Positions 11,356-19,701 of a stretch of DNA of 64,000 bases are shown one piece after another; positions within the stretch are counted from its first letter, which is position 1; every line of letters starts with the position of its first letter. Source of the stretch: Sulfitobacter sp. S223 (GTDB lineage Bacteria > Pseudomonadota > Alphaproteobacteria > Rhodobacterales > Rhodobacteraceae). The notes beneath the pieces were generated by a model. It saw only the letters and a list, made by a program, of their open reading frames with translations. It was not told where the DNA came from and did no database searches. The stretch lies in assembly GCF_025143825.1 (NCBI RefSeq), contig NZ_CP083560.1, positions 1-64,000 on the forward strand. Reading direction: 5' to 3'. The position numbers and the translations under genes were made by a program.

Positions 11356-12305
11356 GCGTTTGCGTCTTGGGTGGCGGTGCTTTCGGGACCGCGTTAGCGA
11401 TATCTTTGGCAGGTAAGGGGCACGTCACACTCTGGGCGCGGGACGCCGGAAATATGAATACCACCCGCGAAAACACCAAACGTCTGCCTGGATGCCGCTT
11501 TCCCGATACTCTTGCTGTCACGCAGGATTTTGCAGAGGCGCTCAGCGCCCAGACGGTGTTGCTGGCGCTTCCAATGCAAAAAATGCGCGGCTTTCTTCAG
11601 GATCATGCCAAAGAATTAGCGGGAAAAACGCTGGTTGCCTGCTGCAAAGGCGTTGAGTTGAGCACCGGCGCTGGACCTGTGCAAATCATCACTGAAGAAG
11701 TGCCCAGCGCAAAAGCAGCAATTCTGACCGGTCCCAGCTTTGCCTCCGATATTGCCCGAGGTTTGCCGACCGCGCTCACCATCGCTGCAGGTGATGATGC
11801 AACCGCACGCGAACTCCAGCAGGAGCTGACCACGAGCACGCTGCGCCTTTACCGGACGACCGACACCATAGGCGCCGAATTAGGTGGCGCGCTTAAGAAC
11901 GTGGTGGCAATCGCCTGTGGCATCGCGATTGGCGCGGGCATGGGTGAAAGCGCCCGCGCAGCCCTCATGACACGCGGATATGCAGAAATGCAAAGAATGG
12001 CGGCCTTTCGCGGCGCTGATCCTGATACGCTTGCCGGTCTGTCCGGATTTGGCGACCTGACGCTGACCTGCACCTCTGAAGGATCGCGCAATTACCGCCT
12101 TGGCCTCAGTCTTGGGCGCGGTGATACCTTTGACGCAAGCACGACGGTCGAAGGCGCGGCGACGGCGCGGGCGGTGGCACGCGTCGCAACGCAGGAAGGT
12201 CTGGATATGCCTATCACAATGGCCGTTGCCGGACTGCTGGATAAAACGCTAGATGTTAGGGAGGCTGTACACAGCCTGCTGACCCGACCCTTAAAGGAAG
12301 AATGA
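11352..12305 (+). CDS. gpsA: NAD(P)-dependent glycerol-3-phosphate dehydrogenase
   Basis: GpsA reduces dihydroxyacetone phosphate to sn-glycerol-3-phosphate for phospholipid synthesis. The 317-residue product has the Rossmann NAD(P) motif GGGAFGTA at 7-14 and the conserved substrate-side segment [19 protein letters not shown], which contains the catalytic lysine. The ATG overlaps the tsaD stop (ATGA), so translation is probably coupled. YciI and EVE genes follow closely in the same direction. Confidence 0.96.
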   Translation: MSVCVLGGGAFGTALAISLAGKGHVTLWARDAGNMNTTRENTKRLPGCRFPDTLAVTQDFAEALSAQTVLLALPMQKMRGFLQDHAKELAGKTLVACCKGVELSTGAGPVQIITEEVPSAKAAILTGPSFASDIARGLPTALTIAAGDDATARELQQELTTSTLRLYRTTDTIGAELGGALKNVVAIACGIAIGAGMGESARAALMTRGYAEMQRMAAFRGADPDTLAGLSGFGDLTLTCTSEGSRNYRLGLSLGRGDTFDASTTVEGAATARAVARVATQEGLDMPITMAVAGLLDKTLDVREAVHSLLTRPLKEE

Positions 12306-12306
12306 C

Positions 12307-12579
12307 ATGCTTGTATGCCTGATGGCCCACGACAAAGCCGGCGCCCTGGATGTGCGGATGGAAAACCGTCCCGCACACGTTGATTACCTAAAAAGCACCG
12401 ATCACGTGCATCTTGCTGGTCCGTTGGTGGGCAAAGATGGCGGGATGTGCGGCTCCATGATTGTTCTGGATGTGCCTGATATGGCTGCCGCAGAGTATTG
12501 GGCCGCGAATGATCCCTATGCAAAAGCAGGCCTGTTCGAAAGCGTAACCTTGACCGAATGGAAAAAGGTGATTGGCTGA
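12307..12579 (+). CDS. YciI-family protein
   Basis: This 90-residue protein matches the YCII fold: an N-terminal beta strand LVCLMAHD, a conserved histidine in RPAHVDYL, a second His/Asp-rich stretch near DHVHLAGPL, and the DPYAKAGLF motif with the conserved aspartate. Family members are small dimeric alpha-beta barrel proteins of mostly unknown function; some domains act in dehalogenation. It starts 1 nt after the gpsA stop, and its own stop shares the A of ATG with the next gene, so all are likely cotranscribed. Confidence 0.88.
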   Translation: MLVCLMAHDKAGALDVRMENRPAHVDYLKSTDHVHLAGPLVGKDGGMCGSMIVLDVPDMAAAEYWAANDPYAKAGLFESVTLTEWKKVIG

Positions 12580-12998
12580 TGGCCTATTGGCTGTTCAAAT
12601 CCGAACCCTCCACATGGGGCTGGACCGATCAGGTGGCCAAAGGGGATGAAGGCGAAGAGTGGGATGGCGTCCGCAACTATCAGGCCCGCAATTTCATGCG
12701 TGAAATGGCCGTGGGCGATCGCGGTTTTCTCTACCACTCCCAAAAGGAAAAGGCAGTCGTCGGAATTGTTGAGGTTTGCGCCGCTGCCCATCCGGACTCC
12801 ACCACAGATGATCCACGGTGGGAATGTGTAGACATCCGCGCTGTCCGTCCCTTCGTGCAGCCCGTAACATTGGATATGATAAAGGCCGAAGAGCATCTGG
12901 CTGAAATGGTGCTGGTGCGCAATTCACGCCTGTCAGTGCAGCCTGTCACTCAGCAAGAATGGCACCTGATTTGCGGAATGGGCAAAACCAAAGCTTAG
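12579..12998 (+). CDS. EVE domain-containing protein
   Basis: This 139-residue protein opens with AYWLFKSEPSTWGW, the recognisable N-terminus of the EVE (PUA-like) family, and contains WDGVRNYQARNFMREM and GDRGFLYHS, which line the putative nucleotide-binding pocket. EVE domains bind modified bases in DNA or RNA. The start ATG overlaps the preceding TGA (TGATG); an upstream in-frame ATG would overlap the YciI gene much further and is less likely. It closes the tsaD-gpsA-yciI operon. Confidence 0.9.
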   Translation: MAYWLFKSEPSTWGWTDQVAKGDEGEEWDGVRNYQARNFMREMAVGDRGFLYHSQKEKAVVGIVEVCAAAHPDSTTDDPRWECVDIRAVRPFVQPVTLDMIKAEEHLAEMVLVRNSRLSVQPVTQQEWHLICGMGKTKA

Positions 12999-13054
12999 AT
13001 ATCAAAAGATGATTAGCTCATGCTTCTGGCGCAGAATTACTCTGGAGAAAGAAG

Positions 13055-13114
13055 ATGCGATTTTTTGGCAGTGATTATTGCCGCCGCAGCTGGGTTCGCA
13101 GTAGGCACGCCTGA
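13055..13114 (+). CDS. Possible 19-residue small protein
   Basis: ATG at 13055 is preceded by GGAGAAAGAAG and opens a 19-codon frame (MRFFGSDYCRRSWVRSRHA) that ends in TGA immediately before the A run and hairpin at 13116-13150. The arrangement of ribosome binding site, short frame and hairpin looks gene-like, and the peptide is basic. A frame this short could arise by chance and I recognise no family. It could also be a leader peptide. Confidence 0.25.
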   Translation: MRFFGSDYCRRSWVRSRHA

Positions 13115-13216
13115 TAAAAAAAGGGTTCCAGCAAACCGCCAGAACCCTTTCTCACCCCGTGCGCTCCCGTACCCCGGCACACGTATTCAAAATATGTTCT
13201 GGCCGTACTGGCCGTT
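13113..13216 (-). ncRNA. Candidate orphan small RNA, about 100 nt
   Basis: On the reverse strand TTGAAC (13246-13251) and TATCAA (13223-13228) are separated by exactly 17 bp, giving a predicted start near 13216. About 70 nt downstream comes a strong intrinsic terminator: a 9-bp stem (arms 13120-13128 and 13142-13150) followed by seven Ts. Between them a second stem is possible (CGUGUGC with GCGCACG). No reverse-strand coding frame with a start fits the interval, and the DUF2853 gene upstream has its own terminator, so this second terminator has no known client. Each promoter box matches consensus at only four of six positions. Confidence 0.4.
13116..13150 (-). terminator. Strong reverse-strand intrinsic terminator without a parent gene
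   Basis: Arms AAAGGGTTC (13120-13128) and GAACCCTTT (13142-13150) form a 9-bp stem with a 13-nt loop. Read on the reverse strand, the stem is followed by seven Ts. On the forward strand only TTTCTC follows, so it works better in reverse, although it could also end transcription from the tsaD-EVE operon. Confidence 0.75.
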
Positions 13217-13283
13217 AGGGTATTGATACGTCGAATTCGGCTTTCGTTCAACAAATCAATAGGTTGAAGTGTCTGTAAAAACG

Positions 13284-13311
13284 AAACGCCCGCTTAACCA
13301 AGCGGGCGTTT
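13284..13311 (-). terminator. Terminator of the DUF2853 gene
   Basis: AAACGCCCGCTT (13284-13295) and AAGCGGGCGTTT (13300-13311) form a perfect 12-bp stem with an AACC loop, 24 bp past the DUF2853 stop. In the reverse direction a T-rich stretch (TTTCGTTTTT) follows. Confidence 0.85.
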
Positions 13312-13335
13312 CACGTACAAAATCAATCGTTTGAA

Positions 13336-13677
13336 TTACTTGTACACAGCTTCTTTGCCGAAGTGCTTCGTCAGCATGTAATAGATGACAGCGCGATATT
13401 TGTTGCGCTCGGACTTGCCGTACACTTCGATCACAGAATTGATGGCTTCCATCAGGTTTGGACCATCGGGCAAACCCAGTTTTTTCATCAGGAAGTTGTT
13501 CTTGACGGTTTCGAGCTCGGCAGGCTGGCTGCCCGCGACGGTTGACGCGTCAGCGTTATAGATCGAAGGACCGCAGCCGATGGTCACCTTGGTAAGTAGA
13601 TCCATGTCAGGTTCCATGCCGCATTTGCTTTTCAGGTCTTCCGCGTATTTCGCGATCCAGTCGTCCCGCTTGCCCAT
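13336..13677 (-). CDS. DUF2853 family protein
   Basis: This 113-residue soluble protein has the features of DUF2853: MGKRDDWIAKYAEDL at the N-terminus, CGMEPDMDLLTKVTIGCGPSIY in the middle, and a C-terminal Lys/Tyr-rich helix (RNKYRAVIYYMLTKHF). The function of the family is unknown. The ATG at 13677 follows GGGAGA and gives the family N-terminus, although the frame is open 72 nt further. It is a single-gene unit with its own terminator. Confidence 0.85.
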   Translation of the reverse strand: MGKRDDWIAKYAEDLKSKCGMEPDMDLLTKVTIGCGPSIYNADASTVAGSQPAELETVKNNFLMKKLGLPDGPNLMEAINSVIEVYGKSERNKYRAVIYYMLTKHFGKEAVYK

Positions 13678-13873
13678 TATCGTCTCCCAATTAATTATTT
13701 GCCGCCCAAATGGCGATTTGCACCCGAACCCTAGTCCGAAACCACCCAAGCGTGAAAGGAATTTTTTTCGGCACTTTTCCCCCGTGACGTCAGCTGCCTA
13801 ATGCACCTCCCAACCACATGCGGGTCTGTTCATGGCTGGATCACGTAAGCTTTGGCAAATTTCTCTCAAACAA

Positions 13874-13903
13874 AAAACCGCGCGGAAAGACCCGCGCGGT
13901 TTT
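13874..13903 (-). terminator. Terminator of ahcY
   Basis: AAAACCGCGCGG (13874-13885) and CCGCGCGGTTTT (13892-13903) form a perfect 12-bp stem with a 6-nt loop, 28 bp beyond the ahcY stop, with an extra T tract on the reverse strand. Confidence 0.88.
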
Positions 13904-13931
13904 GTAAAAGCAATTGTAGTACCGCCTGAGA

Positions 13932-15320
13932 TTAGTAGCGGTAATGCTCTGGCTTGAAGGGACCCTCTGGAGTCACGCCAATATACGCCGCCTGCTCTGG
14001 GTTTAGCTTGGAAAGCTTCACGCCGATCCGGTCAAGATGCAGACGCGCAACTTTCTCATCCAGATGTTTGGGCAGGATATAGACTTCGTTCTTATACTGG
14101 TCGCCACGAAGCCACAGTTCCATTTGCGCCAGAACCTGATTGGTAAAGGATGCAGACATCACGAAGGAAGGGTGGCCCGTCGCATTGCCAAGGTTCAGAA
14201 GTCGGCCTTCAGAGAGAAGGATCAGACGGCTGCCAGAAGGCATCTCGATCATGTCCACTTGCTCTTTGATGTTGGTCCACTTGTGATTTTTGAGGGCAGC
14301 AACCTGAATTTCATTGTCGAAGTGGCCGATGTTGCCAACGATTGCCATGTCCTTCATCTCGCGCATGTGCTCAATGCGGATCACATCCTTGTTGCCCGTT
14401 GTCGTGATGAAAATGTCCGCCGTGCTGACAACATCTTCCAGCAGCACAACTTCGAACCCGTCCATCGCCGCTTGCAGGGCGCAAATCGGATCAACTTCCG
14501 TAACTTTGACGCGTGCACCAGCACCTGCCAACGATGCGGCAGAACCTTTGCCAACGTCACCATAACCCAAAACAACAGCAACTTTGCCTGCCATCATCGT
14601 ATCGGTGGCGCGACGAATGCCATCCACGAGGCTCTCTTTGCAGCCGTATTTGTTGTCAAATTTTGACTTGGTCACAGAGTCATTCACGTTGATCGCAGGG
14701 AAGGGCAGTTGGCCCTGCTTGAACAGATCATAAAGACGGTGAACGCCTGTTGTGGTCTCTTCAGAAACACCAACGATCTGATCGCGCATTTTGGTGAACC
14801 AGCCGGGGCTTGCTTCCATGCGCTTTTTGATCTGTGCTTTAATAGCGACCTCTTCTTCGGACTGCGGAACTGCGATCACGTCTTCGCCCGCTTCAGCGCG
14901 TGCGCCCAGCAGGATGTACAGTGTGGCGTCGCCACCATCGTCAAGGATCAGGTTCGGGCCTTCGGGAAACTGGAAAGACTTATCCAAGTAGTCCCAATGC
15001 TCTTCAAGGGACTGCCCTTTGATCGCAAAAACCGGCGTGCCACCGGCAGCAATGGCTGCTGCGGCGTGATCCTGAGTGGAGAAAATGTTACAAGACGCCC
15101 AGCGCACATCGGCACCCAGTGCAACAAGTGTCTCAATCAGAACTGCCGTCTGAATTGTCATGTGAAGTGATCCGACGATGCGCGAACCTTTAAGCGGCTT
15201 TTCGGCACCGTATTCGTCGCGCAGAGCCATCAGGCCCGGCATCTCGGTCTCTGCGATATCCAGTTCCTTACGGCCATACGCAGAAAGGTTGATATCTTTT
15301 ACGATATAGTCATTGGCCAT
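13932..15320 (-). CDS. ahcY: Adenosylhomocysteinase (S-adenosylhomocysteine hydrolase)
   Basis: AhcY splits S-adenosylhomocysteine into adenosine and homocysteine, clearing the product inhibitor of methyltransferases. The 462-residue product has the full family layout: substrate region with [13 protein letters not shown] near the N-terminus, the NAD-binding [16 protein letters not shown] loop, and the C-terminal PEHYRY. The start [12 protein letters not shown] at 15320 follows AAGGAG; the upstream open frame of 96 nt is ignored. In Rhodobacter relatives ahcY lies next to hvrA and regA; here about 1.6 kb with three other genes separates it from regA. No SAM/SAH riboswitch was recognised in its leader. 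Confidence 0.98.
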   Translation of the reverse strand: MANDYIVKDINLSAYGRKELDIAETEMPGLMALRDEYGAEKPLKGSRIVGSLHMTIQTAVLIETLVALGADVRWASCNIFSTQDHAAAAIAAGGTPVFAIKGQSLEEHWDYLDKSFQFPEGPNLILDDGGDATLYILLGARAEAGEDVIAVPQSEEEVAIKAQIKKRMEASPGWFTKMRDQIVGVSEETTTGVHRLYDLFKQGQLPFPAINVNDSVTKSKFDNKYGCKESLVDGIRRATDTMMAGKVAVVLGYGDVGKGSAASLAGAGARVKVTEVDPICALQAAMDGFEVVLLEDVVSTADIFITTTGNKDVIRIEHMREMKDMAIVGNIGHFDNEIQVAALKNHKWTNIKEQVDMIEMPSGSRLILLSEGRLLNLGNATGHPSFVMSASFTNQVLAQMELWLRGDQYKNEVYILPKHLDEKVARLHLDRIGVKLSKLNPEQAAYIGVTPEGPFKPEHYRY

Positions 15321-15412
15321 GAGGCGCTCCTTCGAATTATCTTTAAGCGCGCATACCATCACTATTGTATTTTCGCAATCTGCCCGAAGTCGCAGAAGGC
15401 ATGGCTTGTTGA

Positions 15413-15718
15413 TCAACCTTCTGTGCGTGCCTGAATAGCAGTCAACATTTCTTCGGCATCATTGTCTGCGGACCAGTTTCTGCCCTGCGCTTCAACGCAT
15501 GCGTTACCGTCCGAAAGGTTCCGAACGAGGGTCCAGGACCCTGTGGCGTCAGATACCCACAGGCGTGTATTATCTTGAGTAGGTCCGGCAACAGGGCGTT
15601 CCCCGTACCAGTCGATCAGCGAAGATTGCATCTCTACGGCACTCATACACACTTCTTGTGCGGTGGCGGCGGTGGCCATCACGCTGAATGCGGCGATTGT
15701 CATCAATGCGGTTTTCAT
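15413..15718 (-). CDS. Small exported protein with two cysteines
   Basis: This 101-residue protein has a clear Sec signal peptide ([20 protein letters not shown], likely cut before QE). The mature part has two cysteines, C24 and C74, that could form a disulphide, and an aromatic-rich core ([25 protein letters not shown]). AAGGAGAG precedes the ATG. I do not recognise a named family. It is likely periplasmic. It lies 92 bp before ahcY on the same strand, so the two could be cotranscribed. Confidence 0.75.
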   Translation of the reverse strand: MKTALMTIAAFSVMATAATAQEVCMSAVEMQSSLIDWYGERPVAGPTQDNTRLWVSDATGSWTLVRNLSDGNACVEAQGRNWSADNDAEEMLTAIQARTEG

Positions 15719-15816
15719 TGTTCTCTCCTTGTTACAGAAAGAACCACAAAGCTATCAGTAGGTTCCTGTTTTTATTTTCGGAACCAAATGCGGTTTAGCG
15801 GAATGAGGAGGCACAT

Positions 15817-16413
15817 ATGGCGCAGCAACCCCGCGCATGGCAACGAATGCTATCAGGTCGCAGGCTTGATCTGCTGGATCCGACCCCTGTCGATATCGAG
15901 ATTGAGGACATCGCCCACGGCCTTGCTTTTGTAGCGCGGTGGAATGGGCAGACCAAAGGCGACTTTGCCTATTCTGTCGCTGAGCACTCGCTTCTTGTTG
16001 AGACGATTTTCGGCCGGATCGTTCCTGCGGCGCCGGTGAAATGGCGCCTTGCTGCTCTGCTGCACGATGCGCCGGAATATGTGATCGGTGATATGATTTC
16101 GCCCGTGAAAGCTGCGGTTGGTCCCAGCTATGGCGCACTGGATGAACGGCTGGAGGCGGCGGTGCACATCCGCTTTGGTCTGCCAGCAAAGGTACCCGTA
16201 GCCGTAAAGAAGCAGATCAAAAAGGCAGACCGCGTCAGCGCATGGATGGAGGCGGTTCAGATCGCGGGGTTTTCAATTGAAGAAGCCGACAAGTTCTTTG
16301 GCAAACCCGATCCAGCGTTGAAGGAGGGGCTGGAAATTTCGCTGCGGCCACCCGTCGAAGTGCGCGCTGACTTTACCGCGCGCCATGCAAAATTGATGGA
16401 ACAGATTCCATGA
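15817..16413 (+). CDS. HD-domain phosphohydrolase (YfbR-like)
   Basis: The 198-residue product has HD-superfamily metal-binding motifs: EHSLLVE (about residues 56-62), LLHDAPEYVIGDM (about 86-98), and a downstream KADRVSAWMEA aspartate. The pattern matches the YfbR/COG1896 group, whose studied members are 5'-deoxynucleotidases; substrate specificity here is an inference. GAGGAGG precedes the ATG. Its last codons overlap the start of the GNAT gene (ATGA), so they form a two-gene unit inserted between ahcY and regA on the opposite strand. Confidence 0.85.
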   Translation: MAQQPRAWQRMLSGRRLDLLDPTPVDIEIEDIAHGLAFVARWNGQTKGDFAYSVAEHSLLVETIFGRIVPAAPVKWRLAALLHDAPEYVIGDMISPVKAAVGPSYGALDERLEAAVHIRFGLPAKVPVAVKKQIKKADRVSAWMEAVQIAGFSIEEADKFFGKPDPALKEGLEISLRPPVEVRADFTARHAKLMEQIP

Positions 16414-16895
16414 TCCACGTTCGCCCTGCCCTGCCGCTTGACACACGCTCGATGGCGCAACTGCTTAACGAAATCATAAAGATTGGCGGAACAACCGCCT
16501 TGGTGCGCCCCGTAACAGGGCAAGACATGGCTGAGTGGATGAACTTTGTACCGGACCGCGCAGCCTGGCACGTGGCGTTGAATGGCGAAGAACGTGTCGT
16601 TGGCTTTCAATGGATTGAGCCAAGCCAACAATTACCGCCGGAAGCTGCCGAAATCGCCACCTTTGTGCAGGTTGGGCAAACAGGGCTTGGCATTGGATCG
16701 GCCCTATTCACAGCAACGGCCAACGCCGCAAAAGAGTTAGGATATGTCTGGATCAGGGCAAATATCCGCGCCGATAACGAAGGTGGTTTAACCTACTATC
16801 AAAGCCGGGGCTTTCGCGATTATGCGGTTATCGAAGACTACATCATGGCCGACGGCACATCCGTGGACAAAAGGCTAAAGCGCTACGACATTTAG
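16410..16895 (+). CDS. GNAT family N-acetyltransferase
   Basis: The 161-residue product has the acetyl-CoA pyrophosphate-binding loop QTGLGIGSALF (about residues 90-100) and the typical GNAT alpha-beta arrangement, including YYQSRGFRDY near the C-terminus. The acyl acceptor cannot be told from sequence. The start overlaps the HD hydrolase stop (ATGA), and the stop overlaps the convergent regA stop by 4 nt (TTAG). Confidence 0.88.
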   Translation: MIHVRPALPLDTRSMAQLLNEIIKIGGTTALVRPVTGQDMAEWMNFVPDRAAWHVALNGEERVVGFQWIEPSQQLPPEAAEIATFVQVGQTGLGIGSALFTATANAAKELGYVWIRANIRADNEGGLTYYQSRGFRDYAVIEDYIMADGTSVDKRLKRYDI

Positions 16896-17446
16896 CGTGG
16901 GCTGCGCTTTGCCAATATCCGTTGCAGCGTGCGACGGTGCATGTTCAACCGACGTGCTGTTTCCGACACGTTGCGATCACACAGTTCATACACGCGTTGG
17001 ATATGTTCCCAACGTACACGATCCGCACTCATCGGATTTTCCGGCGGTGGCGGCAGGTCATCACCATTCGCCAGCAAAGCATTGGTGATGTCTGTCGCAT
17101 CAGCTGGTTTCGAGAGGTAGTCGGTTGCACCGATCTTTACCGCAGCGACTGCCGTTGCAATCGCACCATAACCTGTCAGCACCACTACGCGGGCGTCGGG
17201 GCGCTTTTCCCGCAAGATTTCGACAACATCTAGCCCGTTGCCATCCTCAAGCCGCAAATCACATACGGCGTAAGCTGGCGGGTTTGCTGACGCAATCGCA
17301 CGGCCCTCGGCAACCGACCCGGCCGTTTCGACCTCAAAACCGCGCTTTTCCATCGCTTTTGCGAGGCGCCGCAGAAAAGGTTCGTCATCGTCAAGCAGCA
17401 GCAGCCGCTTGTCAGGTCCGATGTCGTTCAGATGCTCTTCTGACAT
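16892..17446 (-). CDS. regA: Redox response regulator RegA/ActR/PrrA
   Basis: RegA is the DNA-binding partner of the redox sensor kinase RegB and controls respiration, carbon and nitrogen fixation and, where present, photosynthesis genes. The 184-residue product has a receiver domain with acidic DDDEP at 19-23 and phosphorylation site D63 in CDLRLEDG, a proline linker (PPPPENP near 132-138), and a Fis-type helix-turn-helix with NVSETARRLNMHRRTLQRIL at 159-178, nearly invariant in the family. It lies 67 bp after senC on the same strand and its stop overlaps the convergent GNAT gene. Confidence 0.97.
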   Translation of the reverse strand: MSEEHLNDIGPDKRLLLLDDDEPFLRRLAKAMEKRGFEVETAGSVAEGRAIASANPPAYAVCDLRLEDGNGLDVVEILREKRPDARVVVLTGYGAIATAVAAVKIGATDYLSKPADATDITNALLANGDDLPPPPENPMSADRVRWEHIQRVYELCDRNVSETARRLNMHRRTLQRILAKRSPR

Positions 17447-17513
17447 GTAAATGTGCCCTATTCAAAACCGTTAGTATGACTGTAGCACACATATGGGTCT
17501 TAAGTGCATATGG

Positions 17514-18122
17514 TCAAATCTGATCAACAAAACAGCCGATCTTGTCAGCCAACTGCTCTGGCGTCAGCTCACGACGGAAGAACTCAAGAAACCCGTTTTC
17601 CGGCGTAACGAGATAGCTGAAGGTGGAGTGATCGACGAGGTATTCGCCATCCACGGGTGGATGCGCCTTATAGTACGTACGGTAGGCTTTGCTGGCCGCT
17701 GCGACCTGCTCAATACTACCGGTCAGGCCGATCATGCGCGGGTGCATCGCCTCGGCAAAGTCGCGGACCACTTCGGGCGTGTCGCGCGCTGGGTCGATCG
17801 TGATGAACACAGGCGTGACCATCTTGCCGCGCTGTTCCAAGATTTCGATTGCAGCCGCATTGCGGTCAACGTCCAGCGGGCAGACATCGGGGCAATACGT
17901 ATAGCCGAAGTAAATCAGCGTCGGTCCGGTGATGACCTCATCGCTTGTCACGGTTTCACCTGCACCATTAACCAATGTGAATGGCCCACCCAAATCACCT
18001 GCAACAGCGCCTGAACCGCACTCGGCGTATTTATCCTCGCCTCCTTTGTCTGCAAAAAAGAACATGGATAACAGGCCCACACCTGCGACAATGACGGCAA
18101 CGATTGCAGCGATACGGATCAT
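17514..18122 (-). CDS. senC: SCO1/SenC/PrrC family copper-binding thioredoxin-fold protein
   Basis: SenC-type proteins are membrane-anchored, face the periplasm, bind copper and assist cytochrome oxidase assembly; in Rhodobacter they also affect RegB signalling. The 202-residue product has one N-terminal transmembrane anchor (about residues 3-23), the copper motif C77-x3-C81 in YCPDVCP, and the third ligand H165 in DHSTF. The ATG at 18122 follows AAAGGAG with 6-nt spacing, better than the upstream start at 18143. It is divergent from regB, with 106 bp between the two starts. Confidence 0.95.
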   Translation of the reverse strand: MIRIAAIVAVIVAGVGLLSMFFFADKGGEDKYAECGSGAVAGDLGGPFTLVNGAGETVTSDEVITGPTLIYFGYTYCPDVCPLDVDRNAAAIEILEQRGKMVTPVFITIDPARDTPEVVRDFAEAMHPRMIGLTGSIEQVAAASKAYRTYYKAHPPVDGEYLVDHSTFSYLVTPENGFLEFFRRELTPEQLADKIGCFVDQI

Positions 18123-18228
18123 CTTGAACTCCTTTGCGCGCAAGACCTCACGCGCCCTTGATGGTGATTTGCGTCAGACCTACGCTAGGTCCCAAGCAAT
18201 GCAAGTCACAAATGAGTGGAGCGCGCAG

Positions 18229-19620
18229 ATGACGCAGCCAACGATACGCCCTCTGGGAGAGCGCAAAAGAGCAAACTGGATTCGCTTGCGCACGATGATT
18301 CTGCTGCGTTGGGTGGCGATTGCGGGCCAGTTCATCGCGGTAACGATCACGCCGATGCTGTTCGGTCTACAGCTGGAATTGGGATGGTGCTATTTCGCGA
18401 TCAGCGTTTCGGTCATCGGTAATCTAGTTGCCGGTTTTGTCTTTCCTGAAAACAAACGCCTGTCAGAGCGGCAAAACATGGCAATGATTATTTTCGATCT
18501 GCTGCAACTAAGCATCCTTTTGTTTCTCACAGGTGGGCTTAACAATCCGTTCACTCTGTTGCTTCTGGGCCCTGTCACGATCTCGGCGACGGCCCTTAGC
18601 ATGCGTTCTACGATTGTGCTCTGCGCTGTTGCGATCATCAGCGTGACGGTATTGGCCTTTTACCATTTGCCCCTACAAACACTTGAGGGTGCCATTTTGC
18701 AGATTCCGCAGTTGTTCGTCTTTGGCCAGTGGATTGCCCTGATCATCGCCGTCATTTTTACCTCAGCCTACTCACGCCGCGTAACATCTGAAATCCATTT
18801 GATGTCCGATGCACTGGCCGCGACGCAAATGGCGCTTGCTCGCGAACAGAAGTTGACGGATTTGGGCGGAGTGGTGGCCGCAGCAGCGCATGAGCTAGGT
18901 ACGCCTTTGGCCACCATCAAACTGGCCAGCGCGGAGTTGGTGAATGAGCTACGGGATCAGCCAGACTTACAGGAAGATGCCGAGTTGATCGTGCAACAGA
19001 CAAACCGCTGCCGCGATATTTTGCGCGATATGGGCCGCGCCGGCAAAGATGATCTTCATATGCGTCAGGCACCGCTGGCCACTGTCATAGAAAGCGCCGC
19101 AGAACCGCATATGGACCGCGGAAAGCATGTGTTTATCAGCCTAGAAAGCAGTGATGGTAATGATAGCGCGCAACCTGCAATCCTGAGGATGCCAGAGATC
19201 ATTCACGGCCTTCGCAATCTGGTTCAAAACGCTGTGGACTTCGCCGAGAGCACTGTTTGGATCGAAGCCCGCTGGACGGATGCAAACATCACAGTGCGGA
19301 TACTGGATGACGGAAAAGGCTTTCCCCCGCAATTTCTTGGCAGGCTCGGTGACCCGTTTGTCGCGCGGCGTAGGCCGCGCAAGACAGCCACCCCCCGACC
19401 CGAATACGAAGGGATGGGGCTGGGCTTGTTTATCGCGAAAACGCTGCTGGAAAGGTCAGGTGCCTCTCTTAGGTTTGCAAACGGATCAGATGAGGGCGGA
19501 AAACACAGCAAACATGTGGGCGCGGTTATCGAAGTACGCTGGCCCCGCCGCGAAATCGATGCGCGCGAAGGTGACAACGCTTTGCCCGCTGGCCAGAATG
19601 TCCGTTTCTCGGAAATTTAG
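18229..19620 (+). CDS. regB: Redox sensor histidine kinase RegB/ActS/PrrB
   Basis: RegB is a membrane kinase that senses redox state and ubiquinone and phosphorylates RegA. The 463-residue product, close to the 460-462 of Rhodobacter homologues, has about six N-terminal transmembrane segments, the quinone-sensing GGLNNPF motif near residues 102-108, the H-box AHELGTPLATIKLA with H221, the redox-active cysteine C261 in TNRCRDIL, and C-terminal ATPase motifs (LVQNAVDFA, DDGKGFPP, GMGLGLFIAKTLLERSGA). The ATG at 18229 follows GTGGAG. The frame is open far upstream, but that part overlaps senC on the other strand. Confidence 0.97.
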   Translation: MTQPTIRPLGERKRANWIRLRTMILLRWVAIAGQFIAVTITPMLFGLQLELGWCYFAISVSVIGNLVAGFVFPENKRLSERQNMAMIIFDLLQLSILLFLTGGLNNPFTLLLLGPVTISATALSMRSTIVLCAVAIISVTVLAFYHLPLQTLEGAILQIPQLFVFGQWIALIIAVIFTSAYSRRVTSEIHLMSDALAATQMALAREQKLTDLGGVVAAAAHELGTPLATIKLASAELVNELRDQPDLQEDAELIVQQTNRCRDILRDMGRAGKDDLHMRQAPLATVIESAAEPHMDRGKHVFISLESSDGNDSAQPAILRMPEIIHGLRNLVQNAVDFAESTVWIEARWTDANITVRILDDGKGFPPQFLGRLGDPFVARRRPRKTATPRPEYEGMGLGLFIAKTLLERSGASLRFANGSDEGGKHSKHVGAVIEVRWPRREIDAREGDNALPAGQNVRFSEI

Positions 19621-19701
19621 CCCGACCTCAATTTTAACACTTTGTTAAGGCTAAGAGAGCCAATGTAAACGCCGTGGCCAACATACTGGCGGAGAAGTAT
19701 T

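Larger units (their letters stand above)
12999..13335. other. 337-bp interval with two terminators, a tiny frame and a candidate sRNA
   Basis: No conventional gene lies here. The interval holds a 19-codon forward frame with a Shine-Dalgarno (13055-13114), a hairpin with a seven-T tail on the reverse strand (13116-13150), a reverse promoter-like pair (13223-13251), and the terminator of the DUF2853 gene (13284-13311). These are described separately. Confidence 0.6.

Noticed and set aside
13160..13226. Short reverse-strand frame ending in QYGQNIF as a gene relic
   Set aside because: It has no start codon after the preceding in-frame stop; the interval is better explained as an untranslated RNA or spacer.
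15321..15412. SAM/SAH-type riboswitch before ahcY
   Set aside because: I looked for the conserved core and pseudoknot pattern and saw only a short UCUGC/GCAGA stem.
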